A stretch of 55,369 nt of DNA from Megasphaera sp. NM10 (GTDB taxonomy: Bacteria > Bacillota > Negativicutes > Veillonellales > Megasphaeraceae): contig NZ_APHY01000027.1 of assembly GCF_000417505.1 (NCBI RefSeq), positions 1 to 55,369 of the forward strand, in the 5' to 3' direction. The notes beneath the pieces were generated by a model. That model did not search any database. It was not told the DNA's origin and worked only from the letters and a program-made list of their open reading frames with translations. The translations under genes and the position numbers were made by a program. Numbering within the stretch: the stretch's first letter is position 1; the number at the start of each line of letters is the position of its first letter. This document shows, one piece after another, positions 16,691 to 25,839 of this stretch.

Positions 16691-16738
16691 AATAAGTGAA
16701 TAAGAGAACGCTTGCTATGTAGGGGGTGAAAAGACGCT

Positions 16739-17377
16739 ATGTTATCGGAACGTCAGGAAACGATTTTACAGATTGTAAAGGAAAACAGTCCGATTACGGG
16801 CCAGCATATTGCTAACCGGCTCCACGTGACGCGGGCAGCCCTGCGCTCGGACCTGGCCATCCTGACCATGTTAGGGCTCATCGATGCGCGGCCGAAATTA
16901 GGCTACTTTTTTACGGGCAATAAAGAAAAAGACCTGCTCTCGCGGGCCATCACGGATATCACCATTGATTCCTGCCTGTCGCAGCCTGTGATCGTCGGTG
17001 AGCATACGAGTGCTTACGATGCGATCATCGCCATGTTTACGGAAGATGCGGGGACCGTCTTTGTCGGGACGGACAATATCCTGGCCGGCGTCGTATCGCG
17101 AAAGGATTTATTGAAAACGGCTATGGGCAGCAATGACCTGCGGGCCCTGCCGGTGCGCATGGTCATGACGCCAGTGAGCAAAGTGATCTATGCCCAGCCT
17201 GAGGAAAAGGCTATCGTCGCCGCTCAGCGCCTGATCGAATATGAAATCGACTGCCTGCCTGTCGTCGAGGTCGAAAGTACCGATGAAGACGACAAGAAGG
17301 AATTGAAGATCCTTGGCAGGATATCAAAAACGAACATAACCCGTCTCTTTGTAGAATGTGGGTTAGGGAGGAGATAA
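16739..17377 (+). CDS. CcpN/YqzB-like HTH and CBS-pair transcriptional regulator
   Basis: The 212-aa protein has an N-terminal helix-turn-helix (residues about 5-60: ETILQIVKENSPITGQHIANRL, TRAALRSDLAIL) and a tandem CBS domain pair (about 75-205), the architecture of Bacillus CcpN/YqzB. That protein represses gluconeogenic genes and senses adenine nucleotides. The gene starts after AGGGGGTG and is followed 2 bases later by the PEP synthase regulatory protein, the same pair order as in Bacillus (ccpN-yqfL). Placement just downstream of ppsA suggests that ppsA is a target; this is inference. The Bacillus CcpN-box consensus was not clearly found. Confidence 0.87.
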   Translation: MLSERQETILQIVKENSPITGQHIANRLHVTRAALRSDLAILTMLGLIDARPKLGYFFTGNKEKDLLSRAITDITIDSCLSQPVIVGEHTSAYDAIIAMFTEDAGTVFVGTDNILAGVVSRKDLLKTAMGSNDLRALPVRMVMTPVSKVIYAQPEEKAIVAAQRLIEYEIDCLPVVEVESTDEDDKKELKILGRISKTNITRLFVECGLGRR

Positions 17378-17379
17378 CT

Positions 17380-18201
17380 GTGGAAAAACCGATTATTTAT
17401 GCCTGCTCAGACTCGCTTGGTGAAACGGCTGAACGCGTCGCCCGGGCAGCAGCCAGCCAGTACGACAAGCAAGAATTCAACATCATCCGCGTACCGTACA
17501 TCCGGTCGGAACAGCAAATCGAGGAGCTGGTCTGCAAGGCCGAAGCTCACAATGCCATGATCTGCTACACCATCATTTCGCCGACCCTGCGCCGGAAACT
17601 GTGGGAACTGACTAAGTCGGCCAACGTCACCGTCGTCGATATCATCGGCCCCATGCTGGCCGGCGTCGGCACCCTGACGGATACGGAACCGACTTTGAAG
17701 GCCGGCATGATCCATCAGCTCGACGAAGAATATTTCAAACGCGTCGAAGCTATCGAATTCGCCGTCAAATACGACGACGGCAAGAACCCCATGGGCTTCT
17801 TGAAGGCCGATATCGTCATCGTCGGCGTCTCGCGCACGTCGAAGACGCCCCTTTCCATGTACCTGGCCCATAAGCGCATCAAAGCGGCCAACCTGCCGCT
17901 GGTGCCGGAAGTCAGCCTGCCGCCGGAACTGTTCCAGATCCCGGCCCGCAAGATCGTCGGCCTCATCATCGACCCGTTCAAGCTGAATTTCATCCGTTCG
18001 GAACGGCTGCGCAGCATGGGGCTCGATGCCAACGCCAGCTACGCCAATATCGAACGCATCAATGAAGAACTGGAATATGCCCGCGGTGTCATGCGCCGCC
18101 TCCATTGTCCCATCATCGATGTGTCGTCCAAGGCTATCGAAGAAACGGCGAACCTGGTCATGGAAATCGTCAAACGCAATAAAGAACTGTATCCAGAATA
18201 A
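17380..18201 (+). CDS. PEP synthase / PPDK regulatory kinase-pyrophosphorylase
   Basis: This is a DUF299-family regulator, 273 aa from GTG 17380 (AGGGAGGAG site, right after the ccpN-like stop). Family proteins use ADP to phosphorylate the Thr near the catalytic His of PEP synthase or pyruvate phosphate dikinase, and remove it with phosphate. The P-loop-like GVSRTSKTPLSMYLA lies near residue 152, after a conserved N-terminal IYACSDSLGETAERVARAA. The nearby ppsA with its GGMTCH motif is the obvious partner, so it would be the PpsA-type (PPSR); the bifunctional ADP-dependent chemistry is known for the family, not tested here. Confidence 0.92.
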   Translation: MEKPIIYACSDSLGETAERVARAAASQYDKQEFNIIRVPYIRSEQQIEELVCKAEAHNAMICYTIISPTLRRKLWELTKSANVTVVDIIGPMLAGVGTLTDTEPTLKAGMIHQLDEEYFKRVEAIEFAVKYDDGKNPMGFLKADIVIVGVSRTSKTPLSMYLAHKRIKAANLPLVPEVSLPPELFQIPARKIVGLIIDPFKLNFIRSERLRSMGLDANASYANIERINEELEYARGVMRRLHCPIIDVSSKAIEETANLVMEIVKRNKELYPE

Positions 18202-18220
18202 AATCAGCCAATGGCGGCGA

Positions 18221-18269
18221 GGGGGGCTTGTTGCATCATGGTTCTTACCATTATGCAAGGGCCCTTTTT
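18221..18269 (+). terminator. Terminator after PPSR gene
   Basis: Stem TTGCATCATGGT / ACCATTATGCAA (one wobble), extended by flanking G/C-rich bases and followed by TTTTT. It separates the regulator genes from the next cluster. Confidence 0.7.
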
Positions 18270-18321
18270 GCGTCACTGCGTGAGGTTTGACATTACGACA
18301 TCAAACTTCGGAAGGAGCACT

Positions 18322-21300
18322 ATGAAAGATTCGACGACAGCCATTTTCACGTCCCTGTCGGCGGCCCTGGAGAGCCGGCATTTTTTGGCGACGCTGGGAA
18401 TGGAAAAAGATGAAATGACGGCCTGGATACGCCGCAGCCGCCTGCGGTCCCTGGCCGATGAATTACAGCACTGCCGCGACGGGGAAGGGCGCTTTTCTTC
18501 GCCTGCTGTCGTCGCGGCGGCCAAACCCTATCTGGACTGCCTCCGGGACGAACCGGCCGGCGGCTGGCTGCGCTGCTGCCATCAGCGCGTCCTGGCCCGC
18601 CTCTTTCCCGGTTCCTGCCAGGGCCCGGAGGCCATGGCCCTGACAGGGCGCGGCAGTCATGGCGACATCTACCGGCGGGGCTGCCTGATCCTCATGCAGG
18701 TCCTGTGCGGCCTCTACCGCTATGAACGCCAGGTCCTGCCCTTCGACCCCAAGCGGGACATGCCCCTGGTATCGGTCCAGGAAATCATGGCCCACGGCTA
18801 CACCAAGGAATACCTGCGCCTGCGTACACTGGCTGCCGACGATTATATTTATGAATTCATGCGCATCGGCGTCGACATTACGCCTTTCAATACGCTGGGC
18901 CACGTCGGCGGCGTCCACTACGTCGCCGTTTACGCAGCTCGCCAGCTGGCGCGGAACGGCATCCCCGTCGACGTCGCCCTCATTTCCGGCGCCGCTGCCT
19001 GCCATGATATCGGCAAGTACGGCTGCAAGAAGAATGAAGAGAAGCGGGTCCCTTATTTACATTATTATTATACGGGCATGTGCTGCCGCCGCCTGGGCCT
19101 GCCGGGTATCGGCCACATCGCGGCTAACCATTCCGTCTGGGACCTGGAACTGGAAAACCTGTCCGTCGAATCGCTGTTGCTCATTTATGCCGATTTCCGC
19201 GTCAAGAGCAGCCGCGATGCCCAGGGAAGGGAAATCGTCCATTTCTATTCCCTGGCCCAGGCCTTCGACGTCATCCTGGGGAAGCTGGATAATGTCGACG
19301 ACGCCAAGCGCCAGCGCTATCAGAAAGTCTATGCTAAATTGGCGGACTTTGAAGATTTCATGAAAGAACACGGCGCCGTCACCGAACTGCCTGCCGACTT
19401 CGCCTGGGAACCGGCCGACCCGCCGCAGCCCATCCATCGGGAAAAAGTCCTCCTCGAAGGCAATGACGTCATTGCCCAGCTCAAATATGCCGCCATCGAC
19501 CACAACATCCGCCTCATGAGCATCTTCCGTGATGAAAGCGATTTTGGCAACCTCATCGAAGCGGCCCGCAGCGAGCGGCAGTGGAAGAATGTCCGCACGT
19601 ATATCGGCATCTTCGAGGAATATTCGACGTACATGACGGAGCATCAGAAGCTCATGACCCTGAAGTTCCTCTACGAGCTCTTGTCCCACCGCGAAGGCGA
19701 CATCCGCCTGCAGGCGGCAGCCCTCATGGGACGCATCATCGCCAATTTCAACGATACGTATACCAAGGAACTGCCCGAAGGCGTCTCCCTGCCGGCCAAG
19801 GCCGTGACCAACCTGTCCCTGTTCACGACCTACCTGGACCGCATCATCTGCCCGGATATCCGCTTCACCGAGCAGCACAAGCTGTGGATCGGCTACTGCC
19901 TGAGCACCTTTGTATCGGCCGTCCTGCACCGCTGTGCCCGGTCCCAGCGTCCCCGCTATACGGCCGTCATGGGGCCGTATTATGAACGGCGCAATTACAG
20001 TGAAGAAGAGTATATCATCCTCTTGAAGGTCCTGGCCGACATGGACCGGGACTATCTGGACGAAGCCTTTATGGCCGCCGCCGGCCCCTTCATAGAAAGG
20101 GCCAAGCAGAGTGAATCCTTCAACCTGCGCGTGGCCGCCCTGAACTGCGCCCGCCACGTCTTTGCCGACTATACGGATGACTTGTACTATAAGGACCTGC
20201 TCAAGGTCATGAACCTGCCTGAAGGGCGGGACGCCTTCTTTGAACGGGAAGGCAACCTCTTCCTGGCCGACCTCAAGATGGGGACCCATTGGGTCGTCAA
20301 AGTGGCCAACCTGGAACTCATGCTGCGCTACATCGACGGCCAGAGCGATGCCGGCAGCGTCATGCATCTCGGGACCCATCTGACCAATCTGCTCAAGGTC
20401 AGCGAATCCATCTTCGTCCGCCGCGCCGCCGGCAACAGCCTGCTCAAGATTGCCTCGAACATGACTTATGCCCAGCGCAACGAACTGACGGTCGAACTGT
20501 TCAACGGCCTGGAAATCGGCGACCCGCAGATTTCTAAATACGTGCCGGAATTTTTGGGCAAGATGATCCTCAAGCTGCCGCCGCGGGAGTTCGACGAATT
20601 CGTCAAGACCATCGAAGGCCAGCTGCTGACGGTCAACATCCCCTTGGCAGCGTCCATGGTCCAGACAGTGGGCATCATTTTGGAACAATTCGACGAATTT
20701 GCCAAAGAGTTCTCAGAAGACCCGGCGGTCAACGAAAAGCGCCAGCGCCGCCTGCTGTACATCATGATCAAGGCCTATGCCCATTACAATAAGGAACTGA
20801 GCCGCGACGCCTTTCGCGATTTAGGGAAATTCATCTTCCACAGCCCGCTCATGCCGGACGAACGGAAAGATTTCCTCTTCAGCCACTGCTATAAGAAACT
20901 CCTGGTCCTCCTCGATGAGAACAGCGAAGAAAACCTGGATTTCTACAGTAATTCGGCCGTGCTCAACCATATTTACCGCTACATCAGCCAGCACGAATTC
21001 GCCAGAGGGCCCTTTACCTTTGAAACAGGCCGCAAGCCCTGCTTCTATCCGGGGACCTTCGACCCCTTCAGCCTGGGCCACAAGGCCGTGGCCTGCAAGA
21101 TACGCGACCTGGGCTTCGACATTTACCTGGCCCTCGATGAATTTTCCTGGTCCAAGCACACCCAGCCGCGGCTCATGCGCCGCAAGATCATGAACATATC
21201 CGTCGCCGATGAAGAGAACATGTATCCCTTCCCGGACGATATCCCCATCAACATCGCCAATCCGGCGGACATCAAGAAGCTCAAGGACATCTTTGCCGGC

Positions 21301-23163
21301 CGGGACCTGTACATCGCCGTCGGCACGGACGTCATCGAAAATGCGTCGGCTTACCGGGCCGTACCGACGCCGGATTCGATCCATACGGTCAACCATATCG
21401 CCTTCGCCAGGGAGACGCGGGAAAATGCCGAACCGGACCAGCATGAAAAGACCTACGGCATCCAGGCCAAGGTCATCCGCCTGACGCTGGACAAGTTCTA
21501 CGAAGACATCAGCTCGACGAAGATACGCGAGAACATCGACCTTAACCGGGATATTTCCAACCTCATCGACGCCGTGGCACAGAACTTCATTTACGATAAC
21601 AACCTTTACCTGCGCGAACCGGCGTACAAGCACGTCCTGGAAGCTCGGGAAATCGGCATCGGCTCTTTCAAGCCGCGCGGCGCCGAAAGCCTGTGGCCCA
21701 TCTGCAGCGCCCTCTGGGATAAAGGCTACCATACGGAGACCGTCGACAGCTACGTCGAAAAGGACTATGTCTGGACGCTGTACATCGACGACGCCAGCCA
21801 GGAGCGCAAGATGATCGCTTACGCCGCCGTCCACCGCGTGGGCTCCCGCGATTTGCTGCGCGAGTTCCACGACTCGGCCATTGCCTCGCACATCCGCGAT
21901 GCCGCTGACGGAGGCATTGCCTGCATCGGCTTTCTCTATGCCGACGACATGGCCGGCATTGCCAATGTCAGCCAGATCATCATTACGGAAATCCTGACAG
22001 AGCTCATTGCCCGCGACTACGCCTACGCCGTCTACCATCCCGTCGATCCGGCCGGCTGCGAGCAGCCCGTCATCGACGCATTGCGCCGCCAGGGGTTCGT
22101 CAACATTGCGCCGCCGGAAGAGACGCCGATTTATGCAGTCAACATGAAATCGCCCATCGTCATTTTCCGCGACGTCGAAACGACCATCAAGAACCCCTTC
22201 AACAAGAATCCCCGCGTCCGCCGGGCCATCTACGAGGCCCACAACAATCTGTTGTCGGTCATGAACCACATTTATCCGGGCCAGCTCATCCTGTCTTTCA
22301 ACATGAGTGCCTTTTATAATAAGATCATCAAGAAAGTCGCTGAAATCAACGGCGTTTCCATCGTCGAAGACAAGAAGAAGCGCCGCGGCCCGTACATGAC
22401 CGTTCCCTTTGGCAAGGCCCTGAGCGATGTCCTCGTACCCAACACGGTGACCAAGGGCCTGCACATCGACAAGTATTTCGACCGCACGGTCAAGTCTTTT
22501 ACCATCGCCGAATGTCAGCACTATTCGTCCGTCGACAATCAGGTCAAGACCATCAAGTCCTTCGACAGGCCGGTCATCCTCATCGACGACCTCCTGCACA
22601 AAGGCCACCGCATGCGCATGCTGACGCCCTACCTGGAACAGAACGGCGTCGAAATCAAGGAAGTCCTGGTCGGCGTCATGACCGGTCAGGCCATGGACAT
22701 GATGGAAGAAAAGGACATCCGCGCCGAGAGCGCTTATTTCCTGCCCAGCCTGGAAGTCTGGCTCAACGAAAGGGACTGCTATCCCTTCATCGGCGGCGAC
22801 AGCCTGGACAATGCCCATAACTACAGCGGCTACGGCCGCAATCCGTCGATCAACCTGGTCCTGCCCTATGTCAAGCCGGCTTTCATCGGCAAGGGCAACA
22901 GCGACGCCGACTACTTATACTCCCTGACGTGTCTGCAAAATGCCGCATCTATCATGGAGACATTGCAGGACGTCTACCAGGAAACCTTTGAAAAACGCCT
23001 GACCCTGAAGCGGCTCGGCGAAGTCATTACCTACCCGCGCATCCCCGATATCGACGTCGGCGTCAAGTTCGATGAGAACATGGACCCGACGCGCTTCATC
23101 AAGAACGATATCGAACGGCTCATCCGCCTGCGCTGGGGGGAAGGAGATGGAGAACTTGAATAA
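18322..23163 (+). CDS. Giant multidomain protein: HD, helical repeats, NMNAT-like, GNAT-like, PRTase-like
   Basis: This 1613-aa protein starts at ATG 18322 after GGAAGGAG. Residues about 150-300 hold an HD-type metal site (H199, H228-D229, H270, D291). Residues about 370-880 are helical and HEAT-like. A nucleotidyltransferase follows: FYPGTFDPFSLGH (908-920) matches the HxGH signature and ISSTKIR (1063-1069) matches the ISSTxIR motif of NMN adenylyltransferases. Residues about 1110-1280 look GNAT-like, ending VIDALRRQGFVNI. A C-terminal part has the PRPP-loop-like VILIDDLLHKGHR (1418-1430). There is no signal peptide or membrane segment. The 3' end overlaps the next gene by 17 bases. HD with NMNAT recalls the nadD-yqeK pairing, and PRTase plus NMNAT in one chain would suffice in principle to build a dinucleotide. 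No characterised function is known to me; domain limits are by eye. Confidence 0.8.
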   Translation: MKDSTTAIFTSLSAALESRHFLATLGMEKDEMTAWIRRSRLRSLADELQHCRDGEGRFSSPAVVAAAKPYLDCLRDEPAGGWLRCCHQRVLARLFPGSCQGPEAMALTGRGSHGDIYRRGCLILMQVLCGLYRYERQVLPFDPKRDMPLVSVQEIMAHGYTKEYLRLRTLAADDYIYEFMRIGVDITPFNTLGHVGGVHYVAVYAARQLARNGIPVDVALISGAAACHDIGKYGCKKNEEKRVPYLHYYYTGMCCRRLGLPGIGHIAANHSVWDLELENLSVESLLLIYADFRVKSSRDAQGREIVHFYSLAQAFDVILGKLDNVDDAKRQRYQKVYAKLADFEDFMKEHGAVTELPADFAWEPADPPQPIHREKVLLEGNDVIAQLKYAAIDHNIRLMSIFRDESDFGNLIEAARSERQWKNVRTYIGIFEEYSTYMTEHQKLMTLKFLYELLSHREGDIRLQAAALMGRIIANFNDTYTKELPEGVSLPAKAVTNLSLFTTYLDRIICPDIRFTEQHKLWIGYCLSTFVSAVLHRCARSQRPRYTAVMGPYYERRNYSEEEYIILLKVLADMDRDYLDEAFMAAAGPFIERAKQSESFNLRVAALNCARHVFADYTDDLYYKDLLKVMNLPEGRDAFFEREGNLFLADLKMGTHWVVKVANLELMLRYIDGQSDAGSVMHLGTHLTNLLKVSESIFVRRAAGNSLLKIASNMTYAQRNELTVELFNGLEIGDPQISKYVPEFLGKMILKLPPREFDEFVKTIEGQLLTVNIPLAASMVQTVGIILEQFDEFAKEFSEDPAVNEKRQRRLLYIMIKAYAHYNKELSRDAFRDLGKFIFHSPLMPDERKDFLFSHCYKKLLVLLDENSEENLDFYSNSAVLNHIYRYISQHEFARGPFTFETGRKPCFYPGTFDPFSLGHKAVACKIRDLGFDIYLALDEFSWSKHTQPRLMRRKIMNISVADEENMYPFPDDIPINIANPADIKKLKDIFAGRDLYIAVGTDVIENASAYRAVPTPDSIHTVNHIAFARETRENAEPDQHEKTYGIQAKVIRLTLDKFYEDISSTKIRENIDLNRDISNLIDAVAQNFIYDNNLYLREPAYKHVLEAREIGIGSFKPRGAESLWPICSALWDKGYHTETVDSYVEKDYVWTLYIDDASQERKMIAYAAVHRVGSRDLLREFHDSAIASHIRDAADGGIACIGFLYADDMAGIANVSQIIITEILTELIARDYAYAVYHPVDPAGCEQPVIDALRRQGFVNIAPPEETPIYAVNMKSPIVIFRDVETTIKNPFNKNPRVRRAIYEAHNNLLSVMNHIYPGQLILSFNMSAFYNKIIKKVAEINGVSIVEDKKKRRGPYMTVPFGKALSDVLVPNTVTKGLHIDKYFDRTVKSFTIAECQHYSSVDNQVKTIKSFDRPVILIDDLLHKGHRMRMLTPYLEQNGVEIKEVLVGVMTGQAMDMMEEKDIRAESAYFLPSLEVWLNERDCYPFIGGDSLDNAHNYSGYGRNPSINLVLPYVKPAFIGKGNSDADYLYSLTCLQNAASIMETLQDVYQETFEKRLTLKRLGEVITYPRIPDIDVGVKFDENMDPTRFIKNDIERLIRLRWGEGDGELE

Positions 23164-24127
23164 ATGGATACATGATCTGCCCGGAGAAATCGGAGCCTCT
23201 GCCATGCCCCTCGACAGGGCACCGCAGCTGGCCGGGAAGGCCCGCGTCCATATCGTCGCCTTGGGCGATGTGGGCACGACCATGCTCATCGGCCTGCTCC
23301 TGGCCGGCCAGGACGTCATCGGTTCTGTCGGCATGTGCGATATCAACGAGAAGAACCTGGCCCGCCTGGAAATGGAGATGAACCAGATACGCTACCCCTT
23401 TGCCGGACTGGATGGCTGTGACGACCCGGTCCTGCCGGCCGTGACCATCGTCCCGGAAAAAGACGTCTTCGACTGCGATGTCTTCATTTTCTGTGCCAGC
23501 AAGGGCGTACCGCCTGTCGGCGCCGGCGGCGACGTGCGCATGGCCCAGCTCGAAGCCAACCGCAGTCTCGTCGCCCATTATGCGGCCCTGGCCCGCCAGG
23601 CCGGCTTCGGCGGCCAGGTCTGCATCGTATCGGATCCGGTCGACCCCTTGTGCCGCGCCTTTTTGACCGCTTCCGGTCTCCATCCGTCGCAGATCCAGGG
23701 CTACGGCCTGGGCGTCATGCATGCCCGGGCCTGCTACTATGCGAAAAAGGATCCGCGCTTCGCCCATTATCTGCAAGAAGGCCGCGCCTTTGGACCCCAC
23801 GGGGTAGACCTGGTCATCGCCGACCGCCTCGACGGCTATGACGACGCGCTGTCCAGGGAACTGACGGACCTCGTCGTCCATGCCAACGTCGCCGTCCGCG
23901 ACCTGGGCTACAAGCCCTACATCGCCCCGGCCCTGTCGTCGGCGGCCTTGTCGATCATCCTGACCCTGCGCGGCCAGTGGCATTACGGGTCGGTCTACCT
24001 CGGCGATACATCGAAAGGCGCTTTCTTCGGCGTCAAGAACCGCGTCGCCGGCGGCTGCGTGACCTATGAAGACGTCTGTGCCTGCCCGGCCTTCTATGCG
24101 CGCTGGAAACGGCTTATACGGCACTGA
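23147..24127 (+). CDS. Lactate/malate dehydrogenase-like protein
   Basis: This protein (326 aa) has the LDH/MDH fold. The Rossmann segment VHIVALGDVGTTM has G40-D-V-G43, with the first Gly of the usual GxGxxG replaced by Ala. CDINEKNL provides the acidic residue for NAD ribose. Substrate-side elements are GGDVRMAQLEANRSL (Arg), SDPVDPL (where LDH/MDH have NPVD, so Asn is replaced by Asp) and GPHGVD (catalytic His). The altered Asn suggests a substrate other than lactate or malate, or a non-catalytic role. ATG 23147 overlaps the end of the giant gene with AAGGAG directly abutting it; ATG 23203 is an alternative. It is translationally coupled to the giant gene, so the two likely act together. 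Confidence 0.78.
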   Translation: MENLNKWIHDLPGEIGASAMPLDRAPQLAGKARVHIVALGDVGTTMLIGLLLAGQDVIGSVGMCDINEKNLARLEMEMNQIRYPFAGLDGCDDPVLPAVTIVPEKDVFDCDVFIFCASKGVPPVGAGGDVRMAQLEANRSLVAHYAALARQAGFGGQVCIVSDPVDPLCRAFLTASGLHPSQIQGYGLGVMHARACYYAKKDPRFAHYLQEGRAFGPHGVDLVIADRLDGYDDALSRELTDLVVHANVAVRDLGYKPYIAPALSSAALSIILTLRGQWHYGSVYLGDTSKGAFFGVKNRVAGGCVTYEDVCACPAFYARWKRLIRH

Positions 24128-24156
24128 GCCGCCTCGTATAGGAAGGGGGCCTTGCC

Positions 24157-25238
24157 ATGTTGTTGGTCGTCAAGGTCGGCTGGGAGGAAGCGGGCCACAC
24201 GGAACGAATCCGGCGCGTCCTCGACCGGGCCCTGGCCGGGTGGACGTATACCGTCATCAAACGGGAAAAGGCCTTTTTGCGCTGGTGCGTCCGCACGCCG
24301 GCGGAAAAAGAGGGGACAGCCGTCCTCTTTGCCGTCGCCCTGCCCAGGGCCGGCGTCAGCCTGTCCTATGTCCACCTCGTATCCTGCCTGGTCCGCCACC
24401 GTCACTGCCTGGCCGGCTGCCGCGGTGCCGTCCTCGTCGACGGGCAGGGGGAATTTTTTACAAAAAAAAATAGGCCGGGAGCTGATTTTTTTTTGCCAAT
24501 CAGGCCGGCTGTATCTTTCCCGGGAAGCCTCTCGTCGAGGCTACGGGCTCTCTCTATAATTTTAATACCCAGGCCAAGATCCAGGGCCTCTCTAATGAAG
24601 AGGCCTATGCCGTCAGTGCCGGCCACCTGGTCAACAAGCTGCTGTCCTTCGTTCGCCCGTCCGGGTCAGGGAAGGTCAAAGATATCGTCGTCATCCACGC
24701 CAGCAGCCGCCGCACGTCGAATACGCTCCTCCTCTGGGAGATGGTCCGCTGCCATCTGCAGGGGAAGGCGAAGGTCACGGAGATTTCCCTGCGCAACGGC
24801 AGCGTCGTCGACTGCCGGGGCTGCAGCTACGAAACGTGCCTCCACTTCGGCGAAAAAGGGGACTGCTTCTACGGCGGCGTCATGGTCGAAAAAGTCTATC
24901 CCGCTGTGCGCCAGGGCGACGTCATCGTCCTGGTCTGCCCGAACTACAACGACGCCGTCAGCGCCAACATCACGGCCTTCTTCAACAGGCTGACGGCCCT
25001 GTTCCGCAAGGAAGAGGCGGCCTTTGCCAATAAGGAAGTTTACGCCCTGGTCGTCTCCGGCTACAGCGGCGGCGACATCGTGGCCGAACAGATACTGGAC
25101 GCCATGAACTGCAACAAGAACTTCATCCTGCCGCCGTACTTCGCCCTCATCGAAACGGCCAACGACCCCAAGAGCATCCTCCGGAACGCCGGCATCGAAG
25201 ACCGGGCGGCCCGCCTGGCAAAATACATATGCATGTAG
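24157..25238 (+). pseudogene. NAD(P)H/FMN reductase-like flavoprotein with Cys cluster, frameshifted in T9
   Basis: Two frames read as one gene. The first (from ATG 24157, MLLVVKVGWEEAGHTERI) holds an N-terminal region of unknown type. After the run of nine T at 24486-24494 the matching frame continues as FANQAGCIFPGKPLVEATG through to a flavodoxin-like fold (DIVVIHASSRRTSNTLLLWE, LVCPNYNDAVSANITAFFNR) ending at 25238. One added T restores a 360-aa protein. The flavodoxin-like part has CRGCSYETC and a further Cys (C-x2-C-x4-C-x8-C), like iron-sulfur flavoproteins. A run of nine A (24462-24470) lies just before. The gene starts 29 bases after the dehydrogenase-like gene and is probably in the same operon. 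Sequence error, slippage or decay are all possible. Confidence 0.75.
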
Positions 25239-25359
25239 GGGCTCGCACGTGGCGAGCCCGCTCCAGGATATGTGCGATTCCCCGTTCATTTCGTTGGGGA
25301 AATCACACAAATTCCCAACGGGTCGCCCACGTGGCGCCCCCTACGAGCTACGAACCACG
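25239..25359 (+). repeat. Mosaic intergenic element (copy 6)
   Basis: A GTAGGGGC (25236 on) / GCCCCCTAC (about 25335) inverted pair encloses two CACGTGGCG-type repeats and GGGGAAATC-type inverted sequence. A right arm GAGCTACGAACCACGA follows and leads to a terminator-like hairpin. No gene is seen. Confidence 0.65.
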
Positions 25360-25410
25360 AAAAAAGGGACTGTCGCATGAAGGTTTATTCTATCATGCGA
25401 GGTCCCTTTC
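25360..25410 (+). terminator. Terminator after copy 6 element
   Basis: Long stem AAAGGGAC...GTCGCATGA / TCATGCGA...GTCCCTTT with T-rich tail. Confidence 0.65.
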
Positions 25411-25505
25411 TCTTTGTAGTTTGTAGTACGGAGTTTGTAGTTTGCAGATGACAGCTTTAAATTTTTAAACATTCACTGCAAACTAAAAACTACAAACTTT
25501 AAACT
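25411..25505 (+). repeat. 7-bp unit inverted repeat, AGTTTGT type (copy 7)
   Basis: The left arm has units AGTTTGT, AGTACGG, AGTTTGT, AGTTTGC (25417-25447). The centre is TTTAAATTTTTAAACATTC. The right arm has GCAAACT, AAAAACT, ACAAACT, TTAAACT (25477-25505). It is the cleanest copy of the family. Confidence 0.75.
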
Positions 25506-25542
25506 AAAAAAGAGGCTGTCTTAATGTGACAGCCTCTTTTTT
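25506..25542. terminator. Bidirectional terminator, flavoprotein / rpmB
   Basis: Stem AGAGGCTGTC/GACAGCCTCT with A6 before and T6 after, between convergent genes. Confidence 0.8.
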
Positions 25543-25549
25543 ATCATCC

Positions 25550-25741
25550 TTAAACATCACGCTGGACTTTACCGGAACGAAGGCAACGAGTGCAAACATT
25601 AACTCGTTTTACTTCGCCGTCGACGACAGCGCGGACACGCTGGATATTCGGTTTCCAGGTTTTTTTCGTTTTCAAGTGGGAATGGCTGACATTCATGCCG
25701 CTCATTGTTCCTTTACCACAGATTTCGCAAAAGTTTGCCAT
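25550..25741 (-). CDS. rpmB: 50S ribosomal protein L28
   Basis: The 63-aa protein matches bacterial L28, a component of the large ribosomal subunit. It begins MANFCEICGKG and has SHLKTKKTWKPN in the middle. Four Cys in two pairs (CEICGKG and CTRCLRSGK) form the zinc-ribbon (C+) version. The start follows GGGAGGTG. The gene is monocistronic, with a TGATAAGAT extended -10 on the minus strand at about 25789-25781, and is divergent from recG. Confidence 0.97.
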   Translation of the reverse strand: MANFCEICGKGTMSGMNVSHSHLKTKKTWKPNIQRVRAVVDGEVKRVNVCTRCLRSGKVQRDV

Positions 25742-25839
25742 TGGTTACACCTCCCTGCACCATCACAGTACAACATATAAATCTTATCACAGATTATTAG
25801 GCAAAGCAAGTTTTATTTTTTAAAAAAGCCTACGAAATA

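Noticed and set aside
16661-16738. Bacillus-type CcpN operator before the regulator genes
   Set aside because: TATGTTAT-like sequence is explained by an extended -10 promoter also present before several unrelated genes.
20821-22818. 665-codon frame antisense to the giant gene
   Set aside because: Composition of a shadow frame; the sense strand carries recognisable domains throughout.
24462-24470. Second independent frameshift in the A9 run of the flavoprotein gene
   Set aside because: A single +1 T correction in T9 alone joins both frames into 361 codons, so no change in A9 is needed.
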